This document shows positions 10,426 through 20,995 of a stretch of 64,000 bases of DNA, one piece after another. The stretch is from Aquilaria yunnanensis (lineage: Eukaryota; Streptophyta; Magnoliopsida; Malvales; Thymelaeaceae), in NCBI GenBank assembly GCA_039654915.1, contig CM077596.1:73285751-73349750 (forward strand), read 5' to 3'. The notes under the pieces were generated by a model. That model was not told the origin of the DNA and made no database searches. It saw nothing but the letters and a program-made list of their open reading frames with translations. The translations under genes were made by a program, and so were the position numbers. Within the stretch, counting starts at the first letter, position 1; each line of letters starts with the position of its first letter.

Positions 10426-11869
10426 AAAGATATTTATTATTTTAAAGGATTACTCAATTTATAAAAAAAATAATAATTAATTTTTATTTAATAAGAAGTT
10501 AATTTAAAAGAGTTTAAAAATAAAAATTTTGATCATGGTACGGGGCGTTGTTACTCAGCCAGACCCTCTTCACCAGGTGAAGCAGCTCAAAAGCGGGCAC
10601 GAGACAGTTTCCAGCCAATATACCATGAACTAATTTTTTATAAAAATAATTATTTAATACCAGGATTTTATTTATTTACCAAAGAAAACAAAAGAGTTGA
10701 AAATAAAATCTTAATTCTCATGTATTTGATTTTTTATTTAAAAGATTAACCAAAATTAATTATTCAATAAAATAATAAAGAAAAGATTTATATAAAGAAA
10801 GTCTTGATATTTATACATATTTATTTTTTAAGCTTATTTTTTTTTTGATTTGATAAAAGATGAACCAAGAAAGTAATTATTTAATCAACGTTTTTGTTTA
10901 TTTAATGAAGAAAACTAAAGATTTATATGTATATTTTAAAAATAAAAGTGAAGCCTTAATATTTTATTTAATAAAAGGTGAATCAAAAAGTAAACAAAAC
11001 TTTATTTATTTAATGATGAAACCGGAAATTTATATATATATTTCAAAAATAAAATAAAAATCTTAATATTTGTTTGTTTTATTTTTGATAAAAAAATTAA
11101 GCAAAAATGATTATTTAATAAGGAAAATAAAGGTAAAGTTTTGATATTTATATAATTTATTTTGAAAAAAGATTAAAGAAATCAAAGATTTATATGTATA
11201 AAAAGTTTTTGATATTTATATGATTTTTTTTTTATGTTCTTTTTGTTTGCTAAAAGATTTTTATTATTACCTTTATTTGAAATCATTTGAATAAAATTTT
11301 ATTTAATAAAGGAAACAAAAACAAAAAAAAAATGTTATATCTTTTTTTTATTATTTTGAAAGAAATAAGTAAAATATTAGCCCAAGAAAATTTTTACTCC
11401 TTTATTCTTTTTATTAATAAAGAAACCAAAAAAATTATATTTTATTATTTTGCTGGATAAAGAGATAAATAAAAAAATATTAGTCCAAAGTTTTTTTTTA
11501 TTTTTTTAATAATAAAGGAAAATTTATTTATATACTTTATTTAAAAAATATTTTCCAAGCCATGGATCCTGGCGGATCATTTGGACATGGAATTTAATTT
11601 CTTTTTTATATTTCATTATTAATTATTAATTAGAAAAAAACATCACTTTTAAAGATGTATTTAAAAAAAAAAATTTGTATTTATTTATTTATTTATTTCA
11701 TTATGTTTGTTTATTAAAAGGAATAAAAACTTTGTTTCAAAATAAAAAAAATAATTTTTATTAGCCTTTAGGAAATTATTCACATAAAATTCCTTTTTTT
11801 TAATCTTTTAGTTAAAAAAAAAAAAATTAATAAAGTGGGGCTTTTTGGCCATCCACTTTAATAACACAA

Positions 11870-12345
11870 TAATAAAAGTTAGCACAATTAATATAGTTAG
11901 TTGTTAATAACAATAAAAAAAGTTAGTAAAGTTAGATTAACAATTAACAACAATAATAAAAATTAGCCAAGTTTAATTAAGTCAATTAATTAACAACAAT
12001 AATAAAAGTTAGCCAAGTTTAATTAAGTTGATTAATTAACAACAATAAATAAAAGTTAGCCAAGTTTAATTAAGTTAATTAATTAACAACAATAATAAAA
12101 AGAAATTAGTCAAGTTAATTAAATTAATTAATTAACAACAATAATAAAAAGTTAGTCAAGTTAATTAATTAATTAACAACAATAATAAAAAGTTAGTCAA
12201 GTTAATTAAATTAATTAATTAACAACAATAATAAAAAGTTAGTCAAGTTAATTAAATTAATTAATTAATTAACAACAATAATAAAAAGTTAGCCAAGTTA
12301 ATTAAATTAATTAATTAATAACAATAATAAAAATTAATTAATTGT
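11870..12345. repeat. Minisatellite with AACAACAATAATAAAAAGTT unit
   Basis: About nine tandem units of 45-55 bp, each containing AACAACAATAATAAAAAGTT, then AG(C/T)CAAGTT and a run of TTAATTAA of variable length. It lies inside the gypsy solo LTR; unit-length variation is mainly in the TTAA run. Confidence 0.8.
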
Positions 12346-12639
12346 TAACAACAATTATAAAAGTTAGTAATAATGCAAAAATTAAAAGGTTAGTAACAAT
12401 AATAATATTAAAAGTTAGTTGTTAGTAAGTCAATAACAACAATAAAAAGAAGATTAGTAATAATAACAATAATTAACAAATAAATAAACAAGTAAAAATT
12501 AAAAAGGTTAGTAATTTATTCTGCAGGAACAAAAATAAAAGGTTAGTGACCAAATTGAAAGAAATTGAAAAGATGAAGTATGGAATCAAGGTTTCACCTT
12601 TCAAAACAACTTTTTGAATCTGAAGAACAGAGACGCGAA

Positions 12640-12800
12640 GGCGCGCGCGAAAGGAGGGGGAGGCAGGGGCAGCTGGCGGCGCGGCGGGGCGGCGAGGCGG
12701 CGCGGCGGCGAGGGCGGCGAGGCGGAGGGACGGCGGCGGCTGCGGGCAGCGAGGGGCACGGCGGAGAGAGAGAGAGAGAAAGAGAGAGGGAACAGCAGTG
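12640..12800. repeat. GC-rich GGC repeat followed by (GA)n
   Basis: A GGCGGCGCGGCGGGGCGGCG-type stretch, then AGAGAGAGAG, within the LTR. On the LTR's own (minus) strand it lies just downstream of the predicted start of transcription, i.e. in a potential leader. Confidence 0.7.
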
Positions 12801-12933
12801 AAAAAAAAATTTGGCTTTCTGGGGAAGAAGGGAAGAGGGCTGGGGCTAAGGGCTGTAATTTTCTCTTTTTTTTAAAACGGAGCTCTAAGTTTTTTTGCTA
12901 TTTTTTTCTGTGTTCAGCACAAAATTTGGGGGG

Positions 12934-12943
12934 CTATTTATAG
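12934..12943 (-). promoter_or_regulatory. Predicted TATA box of the gypsy LTR
   Basis: Minus strand CTATAAATAG lies about 515 bp inside the LTR from its TGTTGG end, with a normal-looking leader beyond. It is the best single indication that the LTR is oriented on the minus strand. Confidence 0.55.
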
Positions 12944-14359
12944 AGGAAGTTTAGCTGAACTGTTGATGGATAAATTAATAAAAAATTTCAAACTTATCTC
13001 TTAAATTGGTAAAATGACAATTTTAGTCCTTTACGTCTCTCAGCCTCTGGATAAGTTCCTGAAGCTTCTGATTTTGACAATTTTGTCGTTTTCTGTCAAT
13101 TTGAGCCAAAAACGTCGGCAGGCTCAAAATTTTATGTGACAAACTGCCAAATGCTCCTGGAACTTTCAGAATTTGTCAATTTTGCCTGAAACTTCTTAAT
13201 TTTGTCATTTTTACCTCAAACTTTTAAATTTTGTCATTTTTATGGAGTTTTCTTTTTTTCTTTCAAACATACACATATACACACATATATCAAATCTTCA
13301 CAAAACAAAACAAAAAAAATATATATATTTTAAACTAATTAAAAAAAAATTAGCAATAATAATAACAATAATAATAATAATACATTTTTTTATTTAATTT
13401 TTTTTATTTAATTTTTTAAAATTATTTTAATGGCCGGACGAAATTGGGTGCCAACACTAGTCATTATGTATTATTGCAACCCGCTCCACAATAATACTAG
13501 ACTAGGGACGTTTAAGAATATCATTATTCTAGGGTTACAATTATGTTTATTACGTTACGCAGAAACAAAACAACAAACAAAATTGCTGGATTAATGCCTC
13601 AATAAAATATCATGACTCAATGTGCAAAAATACAATCATCTCATGATTGGCTTTTTGGGCACAATACTAACAGCTTTCGCCGATCTGAGCAATGCAAGGC
13701 TCTCGTTCGCGGTTGTTGATTTTGAACAGGTTTGCTAGGAATTAGTCGCTCACCTGACGGGTTCCTCGCTGGGATATCCAAGAATTTGTATTAGCATTTT
13801 TTCAAATTTGATACTGGTTCTTCATCTTGCTTTGCTTCATTATCTATAGTTTTTTTTTTTTTTTTGTGATTTTCGCTTTCATCATCATAGATGATAAGGA
13901 AGTTGAGAAAGTTCTCCAAGTGGCGTGAGGCGAAGTAGAACCATCGGTGGCGGCAGTTGGGCTTTGGTTAGAATTGGGGAAGAAAAACTTCAGGTTATTT
14001 GTGTTTCTAGTCCCTAAGATTACTGTTTATATCAGTTTGAGTTTCAATTTTTATTTTTGTACAGTTTGGTCATCCATTTTAGTTAAGGGCGAAGTCACGT
14101 CGTAGTGTAGATGCCACGTAGGCAAATTCCCTTTGAAATAATGTCTAGACTAACGGCAGAGACCAGAATATGATATATTGGTTGAGTTAAGGGACTTTAA
14201 TAGTTACTTTTAAAGTTAAGGGACCACATTAGAATGACTCTAAAAGTTAGGGGACTAAATTTGGATTTTACCTGTTTTCAAGTGTACTCCCAGTTTGTGG
14301 CAGCTGGAAAGTACAGAAATCTCTATCTGATTTGAGCTACTTGGACATAGTAGCAACAA

Positions 14360-17209
14360 TCACCAGAAATCTCCACAAGAACAAATTCCTGCCTTAAAGT
14401 GATGAAATCTATTGGCATCCCTCACAATAAGCTCCCGCTCATAGAGTTTTGAAACTAACTTGCAAAAAGTATGACAATCACCGCACACACGAAGATTTTT
14501 CATAATCCGGATGGGAGAGCTCTCAGGAGTCTTAAGCAGGCCATACGCAATAGCCAGCCTCTCGCTGTGCCCATTTAGCATCTCCATTTTTTTGCTTTCA
14601 TCTACATTTTGTAAGATAAACTTTGTTTGTGCCTTGTAATTCCCATCCCTCTTCAATTTTTCAATCATCTCAGCCAATTTTACACTGATCTCATCACAGT
14701 CAGGGTGGCACTTGTCCCTTGCAATGAAAGTATGAATCTTGTTCCCCAGCTCTATCCAACTACATCCAGCAATTTTTCTCAAACCACCACCTTTCATTCT
14801 TAGCCTTACTTGTTCAGCATCTTCCCATTGTCCTCTTGCGGCAAAGAAATTAGATATAAGCACATGATGTCCTGGATTGCTCGAATCCAACTCAAAAAGC
14901 TTCCATGCTGCAATTTCTCCCAGTTGTTTATTGGAGTGACTTTGACAAGCCGCAAGGAGGGCACACCAGATTTCGGCAGTAGGCTCTGTGTTCATGCTCT
15001 GCACAAAGTTGTGTGCCTCTTCCAAGCGATTTGCTCGACCAAGAAGGTCAACCAGGCAAGCAAAGTGCTCCGGCCAGGGCTCCAATTTATAGTCACATTT
15101 CATATCCTCAAAAAGCCTCCTACCTTCTTCAATTAAACCCGAATGGCTACAAGCATAAAGAAGTGTAAGAAAAGTTACATGATCTGGTGTTAGGTTCTCT
15201 TCTTTCATCTTGTTGAATAAATCAATTGCTGCTGCACCACCTCCATGCATTCCATATGCATTTATCATACTCGTCCAAAGCAGGAGACCTTTCTTTTGAG
15301 CAGCATTAAACACCTTAAAAGCATTGCCTAACTCTCCACAGCGAGAATACATATCCACGAGAGCACAGGCCATAGGTCCCCCTATGATGAAACCTTTCCT
15401 AATAAGAAAACCATGAATTTCTTTCCCTTTCTTTAAAGCAGATAAACTTGCAACAGCTGAAAGTATATTTATTAGTGCTACTGAATCAGGTTTAGCACTC
15501 GCTTCACACATATAATGGAAGAGGACAAGAGCCTCATTTGCAAAACCATTGTTGATGTAGGCAGAGATCATGCTTGTCCAAGATATTATATCTTTCACTT
15601 GGATTAGTTCAAATGACCGCTTTGCATAATCAATATTTCCACACTCTCCATATAGATCAATAATTGTGTTATCTAGAATCCTATCTGACAAATTTCTTCT
15701 CATAATATAACCATGAATTTCTTTTGCCGGTGACTCCATGCCACCAGAAGCCTGCAGTATGCTCCCTATCATAATTGAATCCACATTTACACCCAATCGC
15801 TGCACATCCCTGAACAATTCAGAAGCCTTTGCATTGCACTTATTCTGTGCATAACCAGCAATAATTGTTGTCCAAGAAATAGAATCCTTAATGGGAACCA
15901 TATCAAAAGCATGTGCCATATAGCTCACACAATTGCATTTTGCATACATATCAATAAGCATATTACCAACCTGTAAATCCGAAACAAATCCATTTCTTAT
16001 GGCACATGCATGCACTTCCTTTCCACTCAGGATATTACCGAATCGGCCACAGGCTGCAGCCACACTGAGTACCGTGACTGCATCAGGTTTTAGCCCAGCA
16101 TCCAGGAGATCATGGAATAGTAGCAGAGCTTCACCGTAAAAACCATTTTGGACATAACCCGTTAACATCGAATTCCATGAAACTATATCCTTCTCATGCA
16201 GGTAATTAAATATTACTTCAGCTCTGTGGGTTTCACCGCAACTGAGATACATGGAAATCAAAGCATTGCCCACATAAACATTAAGATGGTGATTAGATTT
16301 CAAGGTAGCAGCGTGGATCTCCATTCCTAGCTTTCTAAAGGAATAATACTCACATGCCTGAAGTGCAGCAACAAATGTAAAAGTATTCATGTCAAGACCC
16401 GCTCTCTGCATTTCTCTAAAAAGTCCCAAAGCCTCCATAATTTTTCCATGAGCAGAATACGCGGAAATCATAGAATTCCACGAGACTGTGTCGTACTTCT
16501 GAGTCATTCTCTCGAATAATCTCCTCGCCCCATCGAGATCCCCACACTTGGCATACATAGAAACGAGAGAATTGGCAACAAACACTGAGGAGTCAAACCC
16601 ATATTTAATTGCCAGACCATGAATTTCAGCTCCCAAGTCGAGATCTTTAAGTCCATTGCAAGCTTTAAGCAGAGAAGGGAAAGTATAAGCGTCAAAAGCA
16701 ACACCCAGAACCCGCATTTTCCTGTACATTTCAAGGGCACCCAAAAGCTGTCCATTTGAAACATGCGCCCCTAGCATGGCATTCCATGTGAAAACCGTTC
16801 TCTGCGGCATTCTAACAAACATAATCTCCGCGCTCTCAACTGACCCGCACTTACCGTACATGAACACGAGCTTGGTCCCCAGAAGCACGGATTCACAAAC
16901 ATCCAGAGATTTTATCAAACGAGCATGGATCTGCTGTCCTTGCGAAAGAGAGTTGGTGCTCGCGCAGAGCTCAAGGATGGGAGCAAAAGTCTCTACTGGG
17001 TCGAAATTAAGTGAATTATGTTGGTCGTACAGCCGAGACAGTGATTTGAAGGCTTCATGGAGGCATCCTTGCCGGCAAATCTCTTGGAAGGAACGAACCG
17101 TCAGTTGGTTTTGGGACAGTAGAGAGGGCATGGGAGGTGGGCTTATCAAGGTTGGCCTTAGTAAAGGGCGGTGAGATAAAAGCGAAGCATTTAGTATTGG
17201 AGCTGCCAT
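14360..17209 (-). CDS. OTP86: PPR protein, PLS-E/E+/DYW class, OTP86-like chloroplast RNA editing factor
   Basis: Intronless gene of 949 codons from the preferred ATG at 17209; an in-frame ATG at 17269 would add 20 residues. The inner ATG has the better context (CCCATGGC) and begins a Ser/Pro/Leu/Arg-rich, acid-poor leader (MAAPILNASLLSHRP) typical of a plastid transit peptide. A long series of P, L and S PPR motifs follows (e.g. NSLVSMYAKCGDLDGARRLF), then E/E+ motifs and a complete DYW deaminase. HSERLA carries the catalytic Glu and zinc-binding His, about 70 residues from the end. CGDCH supplies the zinc cysteines, and the terminus is CGDFW rather than DYW. Length, absence of introns and C-terminal sequence (PTAEIWCALLAACQSHS, CSWIELGNKIHTF) match Arabidopsis OTP86 (At3g63370), which edits chloroplast rps14. 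The class is certain; the orthology is recognition from memory. Confidence 0.88.
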   Translation of the reverse strand: MAAPILNASLLSHRPLLRPTLISPPPMPSLLSQNQLTVRSFQEICRQGCLHEAFKSLSRLYDQHNSLNFDPVETFAPILELCASTNSLSQGQQIHARLIKSLDVCESVLLGTKLVFMYGKCGSVESAEIMFVRMPQRTVFTWNAMLGAHVSNGQLLGALEMYRKMRVLGVAFDAYTFPSLLKACNGLKDLDLGAEIHGLAIKYGFDSSVFVANSLVSMYAKCGDLDGARRLFERMTQKYDTVSWNSMISAYSAHGKIMEALGLFREMQRAGLDMNTFTFVAALQACEYYSFRKLGMEIHAATLKSNHHLNVYVGNALISMYLSCGETHRAEVIFNYLHEKDIVSWNSMLTGYVQNGFYGEALLLFHDLLDAGLKPDAVTVLSVAAACGRFGNILSGKEVHACAIRNGFVSDLQVGNMLIDMYAKCNCVSYMAHAFDMVPIKDSISWTTIIAGYAQNKCNAKASELFRDVQRLGVNVDSIMIGSILQASGGMESPAKEIHGYIMRRNLSDRILDNTIIDLYGECGNIDYAKRSFELIQVKDIISWTSMISAYINNGFANEALVLFHYMCEASAKPDSVALINILSAVASLSALKKGKEIHGFLIRKGFIIGGPMACALVDMYSRCGELGNAFKVFNAAQKKGLLLWTSMINAYGMHGGGAAAIDLFNKMKEENLTPDHVTFLTLLYACSHSGLIEEGRRLFEDMKCDYKLEPWPEHFACLVDLLGRANRLEEAHNFVQSMNTEPTAEIWCALLAACQSHSNKQLGEIAAWKLFELDSSNPGHHVLISNFFAARGQWEDAEQVRLRMKGGGLRKIAGCSWIELGNKIHTFIARDKCHPDCDEISVKLAEMIEKLKRDGNYKAQTKFILQNVDESKKMEMLNGHSERLAIAYGLLKTPESSPIRIMKNLRVCGDCHTFCKLVSKLYERELIVRDANRFHHFKAGICSCGDFW

Positions 17210-17400
17210 GGGAGGATGCGTGGATGAGAAGACAAGGTCTTGCGCCCGATGATGATAGCGGAGGCGCATCAGATAAATTGCCTGCGTTATTCGACACTTG
17301 CTCCTTCCATTTCATACGGGGAACTCACATGCCAAGCCGAAGTTAGAAGAAGAGCGAACAACTCTATTCAAATTTAGAATTATTTGTTAGCTAAATTCGC
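17210..17400 (-). other. 5' flank of the PPR gene
   Basis: Upstream region on the minus strand. It contains the alternative in-frame ATG (17269). No clear TATA box was identified. Confidence 0.35.
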
Positions 17401-17737
17401 CAATTCACTCAATTTAACTCAAAATAATTTATTTTTATTTATATATCTTTTTTTTTATAATTAATTTTATTTAAAAACTAATATTATTTAGATATAATAA
17501 TTCATTTAAAAGTACCTTTTTATGTTATTATTAGTTTTTTTAATGAATTTTTATAGTTTTAGGCATTGAAAAAGATAAATTCATAAAAATTTAATAAAAT
17601 TTCAGAAATTATATTTTAAATGGATTATTACACCTACATAATATTATCTTTCAAATGAAACTAATTTTTAAAAATATATATATATAAATATAAATAAATT
17701 ATTTTAATTAGGTTAATCTAAATTAAAATGAATTGGG
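17401..17737. repeat. AT-rich foldback MITE, family A copy 1
   Basis: The left arm (CAATTCACTCAATTTAACTC, then AAAATAATTTATTTTTAT) and the reverse complement of the right arm (CCCAATTCATTTTAATTTAG, then AAAATAATTTATTTATAT) match. The arms enclose the recurring internal blocks ACTAATATTATTTAGATATA and its complement TAATATTAT. Three further copies lie at 48372, 51641 and 54403. It has no coding capacity. Ends are approximate and no TSD could be fixed. Confidence 0.6.
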
Positions 17738-18228
17738 TATTAGTAATTTTTTTTATACTGAAATTAAAAATTTTTGTTTAAATTTGATAACCCCACAACT
17801 GACTTATTATTTATTCTTTTTGTTTTTTCGGTTTTTTTGGGTGCCAATTGAATCAAACTCACCCTTCTTTTATTGGACCGCTAAGGCCTTTAACGGTATC
17901 GGGTCAACTAGACAAGAGGTCTCTTAACTTATTTTAGGGATAATTATAATTTATCCCCTAAGATTTAGGTAAAATTACAGTTTTATATCTTTTTTTAGAA
18001 ATATACACTTTACCCTATATTTTTAATATTGTTCAATAGTAATTTTCAAAATTTTAATTTAAACTAAAAGACATGAAATATGGCATGTAAACCAACAAAA
18101 AACGTCAGAAACATGACATGCAAATCATGAAAAATGACATCATTATGGAGAGGAAGAGCATTGGAGAGTAAAAGATGATTCTGCTAATTGGTTACATTTG
18201 TTGCCTGAAGAACGTGTCTAAAGAAGTC
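17738..18228. other. Intergenic, nothing recognised
   Basis: AT-rich sequence without supported features. Confidence 0.4.
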
Positions 18229-18500
18229 CTAACGTAGTTGGCACAATGAGGAAAATAGAGGTGTTACATGGCTTTTTAGTGGGGTGTGGTAAATTAAGTT
18301 GAAGCTATGTTTGCAAGCATTTATTACATTCTTTAGTTATGAGATGAGGGGGCTAGAGGCAATAGGGAATAGGGTCTTAGGAGTTGGCTTGGTACAATTG
18401 AGAAGATGGAGGTAGGTGCTACATGGCGTGGCTTTTTTATGGGTGTCATCAAGTTGAAGTTATGATGACAAAACATTTATCACTTTTTTAGTTATAATGA
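18229..18500. repeat. Diverged tandem duplication, about 115 bp x 2
   Basis: 18229-18342 and 18378-18500 share an ordered set of blocks: AGTTGGC, then TACATGG, GGCTTTTTA, AAGTTGAAG, CATTTAT and TTTAGTTAT. This is a local direct duplication with small indels and no reading frame. Confidence 0.55.
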
Positions 18501-19014
18501 CTAACAATCATTCTATGGTGCTTAAGCAGAGTGACAAAGAACCGTGTTCTTTAAATGATGTGTTGATTGTTAAAGATGGAGAACTTGTGTGGTGTTTTGA
18601 TATCTTTTGTGTGCAAATGACCTGTCTTGCCCATGATGGCTATGAAGCATCTATAAAGTCATAGAAAACATTGCAAGTAATAAGCCAAAAATAAGAGGTG
18701 TCCAAAGTCCAAACCATCATTCCTATGTATAACATATAAGTAGTATAGCATGTCTTTGTTTGTTGTAAAGCGCATGTTTCACAGGAAAACATTAGAATTG
18801 TTAGATAGTTCATCAAAAGATGATCAATCAGAGATTTGAATCACCAAGACTTTAGGCATATACTGTAAGACATTCCTCCAAATAACTTACTATCCCTCAC
18901 AATTTGAATTTTTTTCATGCTCCAGTCCATCCGTCTCAATTTATATGAAATGTTCCTGTATGCATTTTCAGGTGCCAAGATTTTGCTCAATTCTTCTGGT
19001 TTTGCCCTTGTTAT

Positions 19015-19054
<40 letters not shown>

Positions 19055-20987
19055 ACTGTCGATGCTTGGACTAGCTATCTTTCTCCTACCAACTCGACAA
19101 CAAGCTCTACTCCTCCACCGACCTCGATCTTCGCATATGTGAGAAGAATCGTCTCCGATAGTCTTCAATCTCGACCATCGAATTTTCTCCTATCAATCTC
19201 CAACGTCAAATCATCTTCGATCTCCGCCATCGAACAGCCTCCGATCATCTTCAATCTCCATTACAATCCCTCATTAGCTCCCTCTTTGGCGAGATTCGAA
19301 TGTCTGGCGTGAATTTCCTCCTCTTGCTTCCTGTCTCGCTGGGCTGTAAGAAGAGAAGATAGTGATTGTATGGGGGCTAGGGGAGGTGGCGACTAAGGCA
19401 TAGGTGAAGTTGAGGTCATTTTACAGGGGAGGGCCAAGAGACGAGGAAGCACAGAGACATGTAAGGGATTATAAGGATAAAATAGAAAATTGGGCATAAA
19501 ATGTTACTAAACTAGGATACGTTTTAGATAACTTAAAAAGAAAAATATTACAATTTTTTTTTGATAAAGGAAGTATTTATTTTAATTAGTCTTAATGAAC
19601 AGGAACTTTGATGATCCATTAAATGCCTAATGAAACATACAACAAAAATGCACTCACTCACCCATTTCTCTCTATCTATACTTGAAACATTTTTTATATA
19701 TTTCATATATCCATACACTATTCCTACTTACATGTATATCCTTACACTATCCAGTAATGCTCTCTATGTCATATATAACCATGTTGAAGATCAACCCAAA
19801 ACAATTTCTTAGTGAGCAATAATATTTCATCAAATTAATGATTGACAAGGGGACCTTATTATAATGCTGCAATATGACATTCATTCACTAAAACAATGTG
19901 GATTGCCAACAAAGTCATTTTCCCACGAGTCAATTGCATCATCTTCATTAATTTATGGTAATGTCTCTTTTTTATATGCGAAGATCACTTGGTTGCTTGC
20001 AATACCAGAAAAATGTGATTGTTAGAGATATCGGCTGTTCTCCTAGGTTTGCTCAGTACTCTCGTGTAAAGGTTTCTCGTGGGGTGGTGGAGCAGGCGAA
20101 TCTATAGGTTACATTGCTCTTGGGATATTTCTCTTCAAGTTTGTTTCCTCTTTAGCGTTATTGTTTACCAATAAGATTGAGACATAATACCCTTTTGTCT
20201 ATTGACCAATGAAAAAATAGATACGATTGCCCCTCATGTTTTTCATCTAGGGCGTAAGTGGTAAGCCAAGTTCGCATTTGATCTGAAATATATATAGATA
20301 TGACAAATATAAGTGACCAATATGGCTTACGCTAATCACTTCATTGTCATAAAAAATAATTCATATTCGAACATTTTTACCATATTTCCTTCACTGAATA
20401 AATAAATTCCAATAGAAAGCACAGAAGTGCTGGGAAAGGGAGGCCCAGCTGCTAATTGATTGGAGTTGGATCCATCGAAATTCTTCCTTGGAGCTTCACC
20501 TTTTCTTGAAAAATTTCCTGAACAACATGGCTCAACTTTCCATAAGATTTTGTAGGACGTTAGATTCTGCAGGATAAGCTAAGTACTTTGATTCAACAAA
20601 GACGGCATCGCTGTTGTATTAAGGCACGTGTATACTTTGATTTGGGCTTAATCGAATTAACAAGAGATCAATGTAGAGTATACTGCACTTCTTGCAATAA
20701 GTAGTCCTCATAAAAAGAACGACCCGTTGATCCATATAAAAAATTTCGACAGGAACATTTATCTAAAACTGTGAGCTTAATAAATCTACAAAAACAATAC
20801 TTACATTTACAAGTTTTTACCTAACAGGATTAAAGGGCAAAACAACAATATTTGCCCTTTCAAATAATGGGGAGAAAGGGAGGGGGACTAAAAGGATACA
20901 GAACTGCGCTCGATATAACCAGAGAATAAACTCAAACCTGTAGACCACTCTTTCAGCCATGGCGGGCGCAGACCATTTGTTCCGAAA
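18501..20987. other. Intergenic between PPR and SPI genes
   Basis: It contains a (TC)17 microsatellite at 19019-19052, which keeps several short frames open and is not evidence of a gene. The stretch 19050-19320 is moderately GC-rich with Ser/Pro-coding frames but no recognisable domain. Nothing else is supported. Confidence 0.45.
19019..19052. repeat. (TC)17 microsatellite
   Basis: Uninterrupted TC dinucleotide run. Confidence 0.95.
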
Positions 20988-20995
20988 TACACACT

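Larger units (their letters stand above)
9400..13456 (-). mobile_element. 4.06-kb gypsy-type (Tat/Ogre-like) solo LTR
   Basis: The LTR begins TGTGGCAACGTCGGG and ends GGTGCCAACA (TG..CA) and is flanked on both sides by CTAGT (9395-9399 and 13457-13461), a perfect 5-bp TSD. No gag-pol, PBS or polypurine tract is present, so it is a solo LTR left by recombination. On the minus strand it opens TGTTGGCACCCAATTTCG and has a TATA box about 520 bp in, which sets the orientation. The great length, with AT-rich and tandem-repeat interior, fits Tat/Ogre-type LTRs (inference). A second copy of its terminus sits at 1-364. Confidence 0.85.
8195..13672 (-). mobile_element. Copia-type (SIRE-like) solo LTR, interrupted
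   Basis: The plus-strand ends are TGTTGGGTTTCGGGAGCC at 8195 and CACAATACTAACA at 13672. Flanks are GCCTT (8190-8194) and GCTTT (13673-13677), a likely 5-bp TSD with one change. Without the nested gypsy LTR and its duplicated target the LTR is about 1.42 kb. On the minus strand it starts TGTTAGTATTGTGCCC and ends in GCTCCCGAAACCCAACA, the layout of plant SIRE/Maximus LTRs; this assignment is from memory of the family. No PBS, gag or pol is present, hence solo LTR. Confidence 0.7.
7634..14273. mobile_element. MULE-like TIR element, host of two nested LTRs
   Basis: The element starts AGGTAAAATCCAAATTTAG and ends with the reverse complement, CTAAATTTGGATTTTACCT. The TIRs stay alignable for roughly 200 bp, including AATGTGGTC, the TTAAAGTCC block, CCGTTAG and CTACGTGGCA. 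It is flanked by a perfect 11-bp direct repeat GTTTTCAAGTG at 7623-7633 and 14274-14284. Long TIRs and a 9-11-bp TSD fit the Mutator superfamily. After removing the nested LTRs only ~1.16 kb remains (7634-8194 plus 13678-14273) and no transposase ORF is visible, so it is non-autonomous. It lies just beyond the stop codon of the PPR gene. Confidence 0.8.

Noticed and set aside
1..13456. One complete gypsy element with LTRs at 1-364 and 9400-13456
   Set aside because: The LTR at 9400-13456 has its own perfect CTAGT duplication on both sides, and no PBS or polypurine tract borders the interval, so it is a solo LTR.
17210..17269. Upstream in-frame ATG adding 20 residues to the PPR protein
   Set aside because: Poorer context and it would push the transit-peptide-like leader inward; kept only as an alternative start.
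14810..17346. Frames on the plus strand and in other minus frames over the PPR gene
   Set aside because: Shadows of the 949-codon PPR coding frame.
18917..19312. 131-codon frame with Ser/Pro content
   Set aside because: It runs through the (TC)17 microsatellite and has no recognisable domain.
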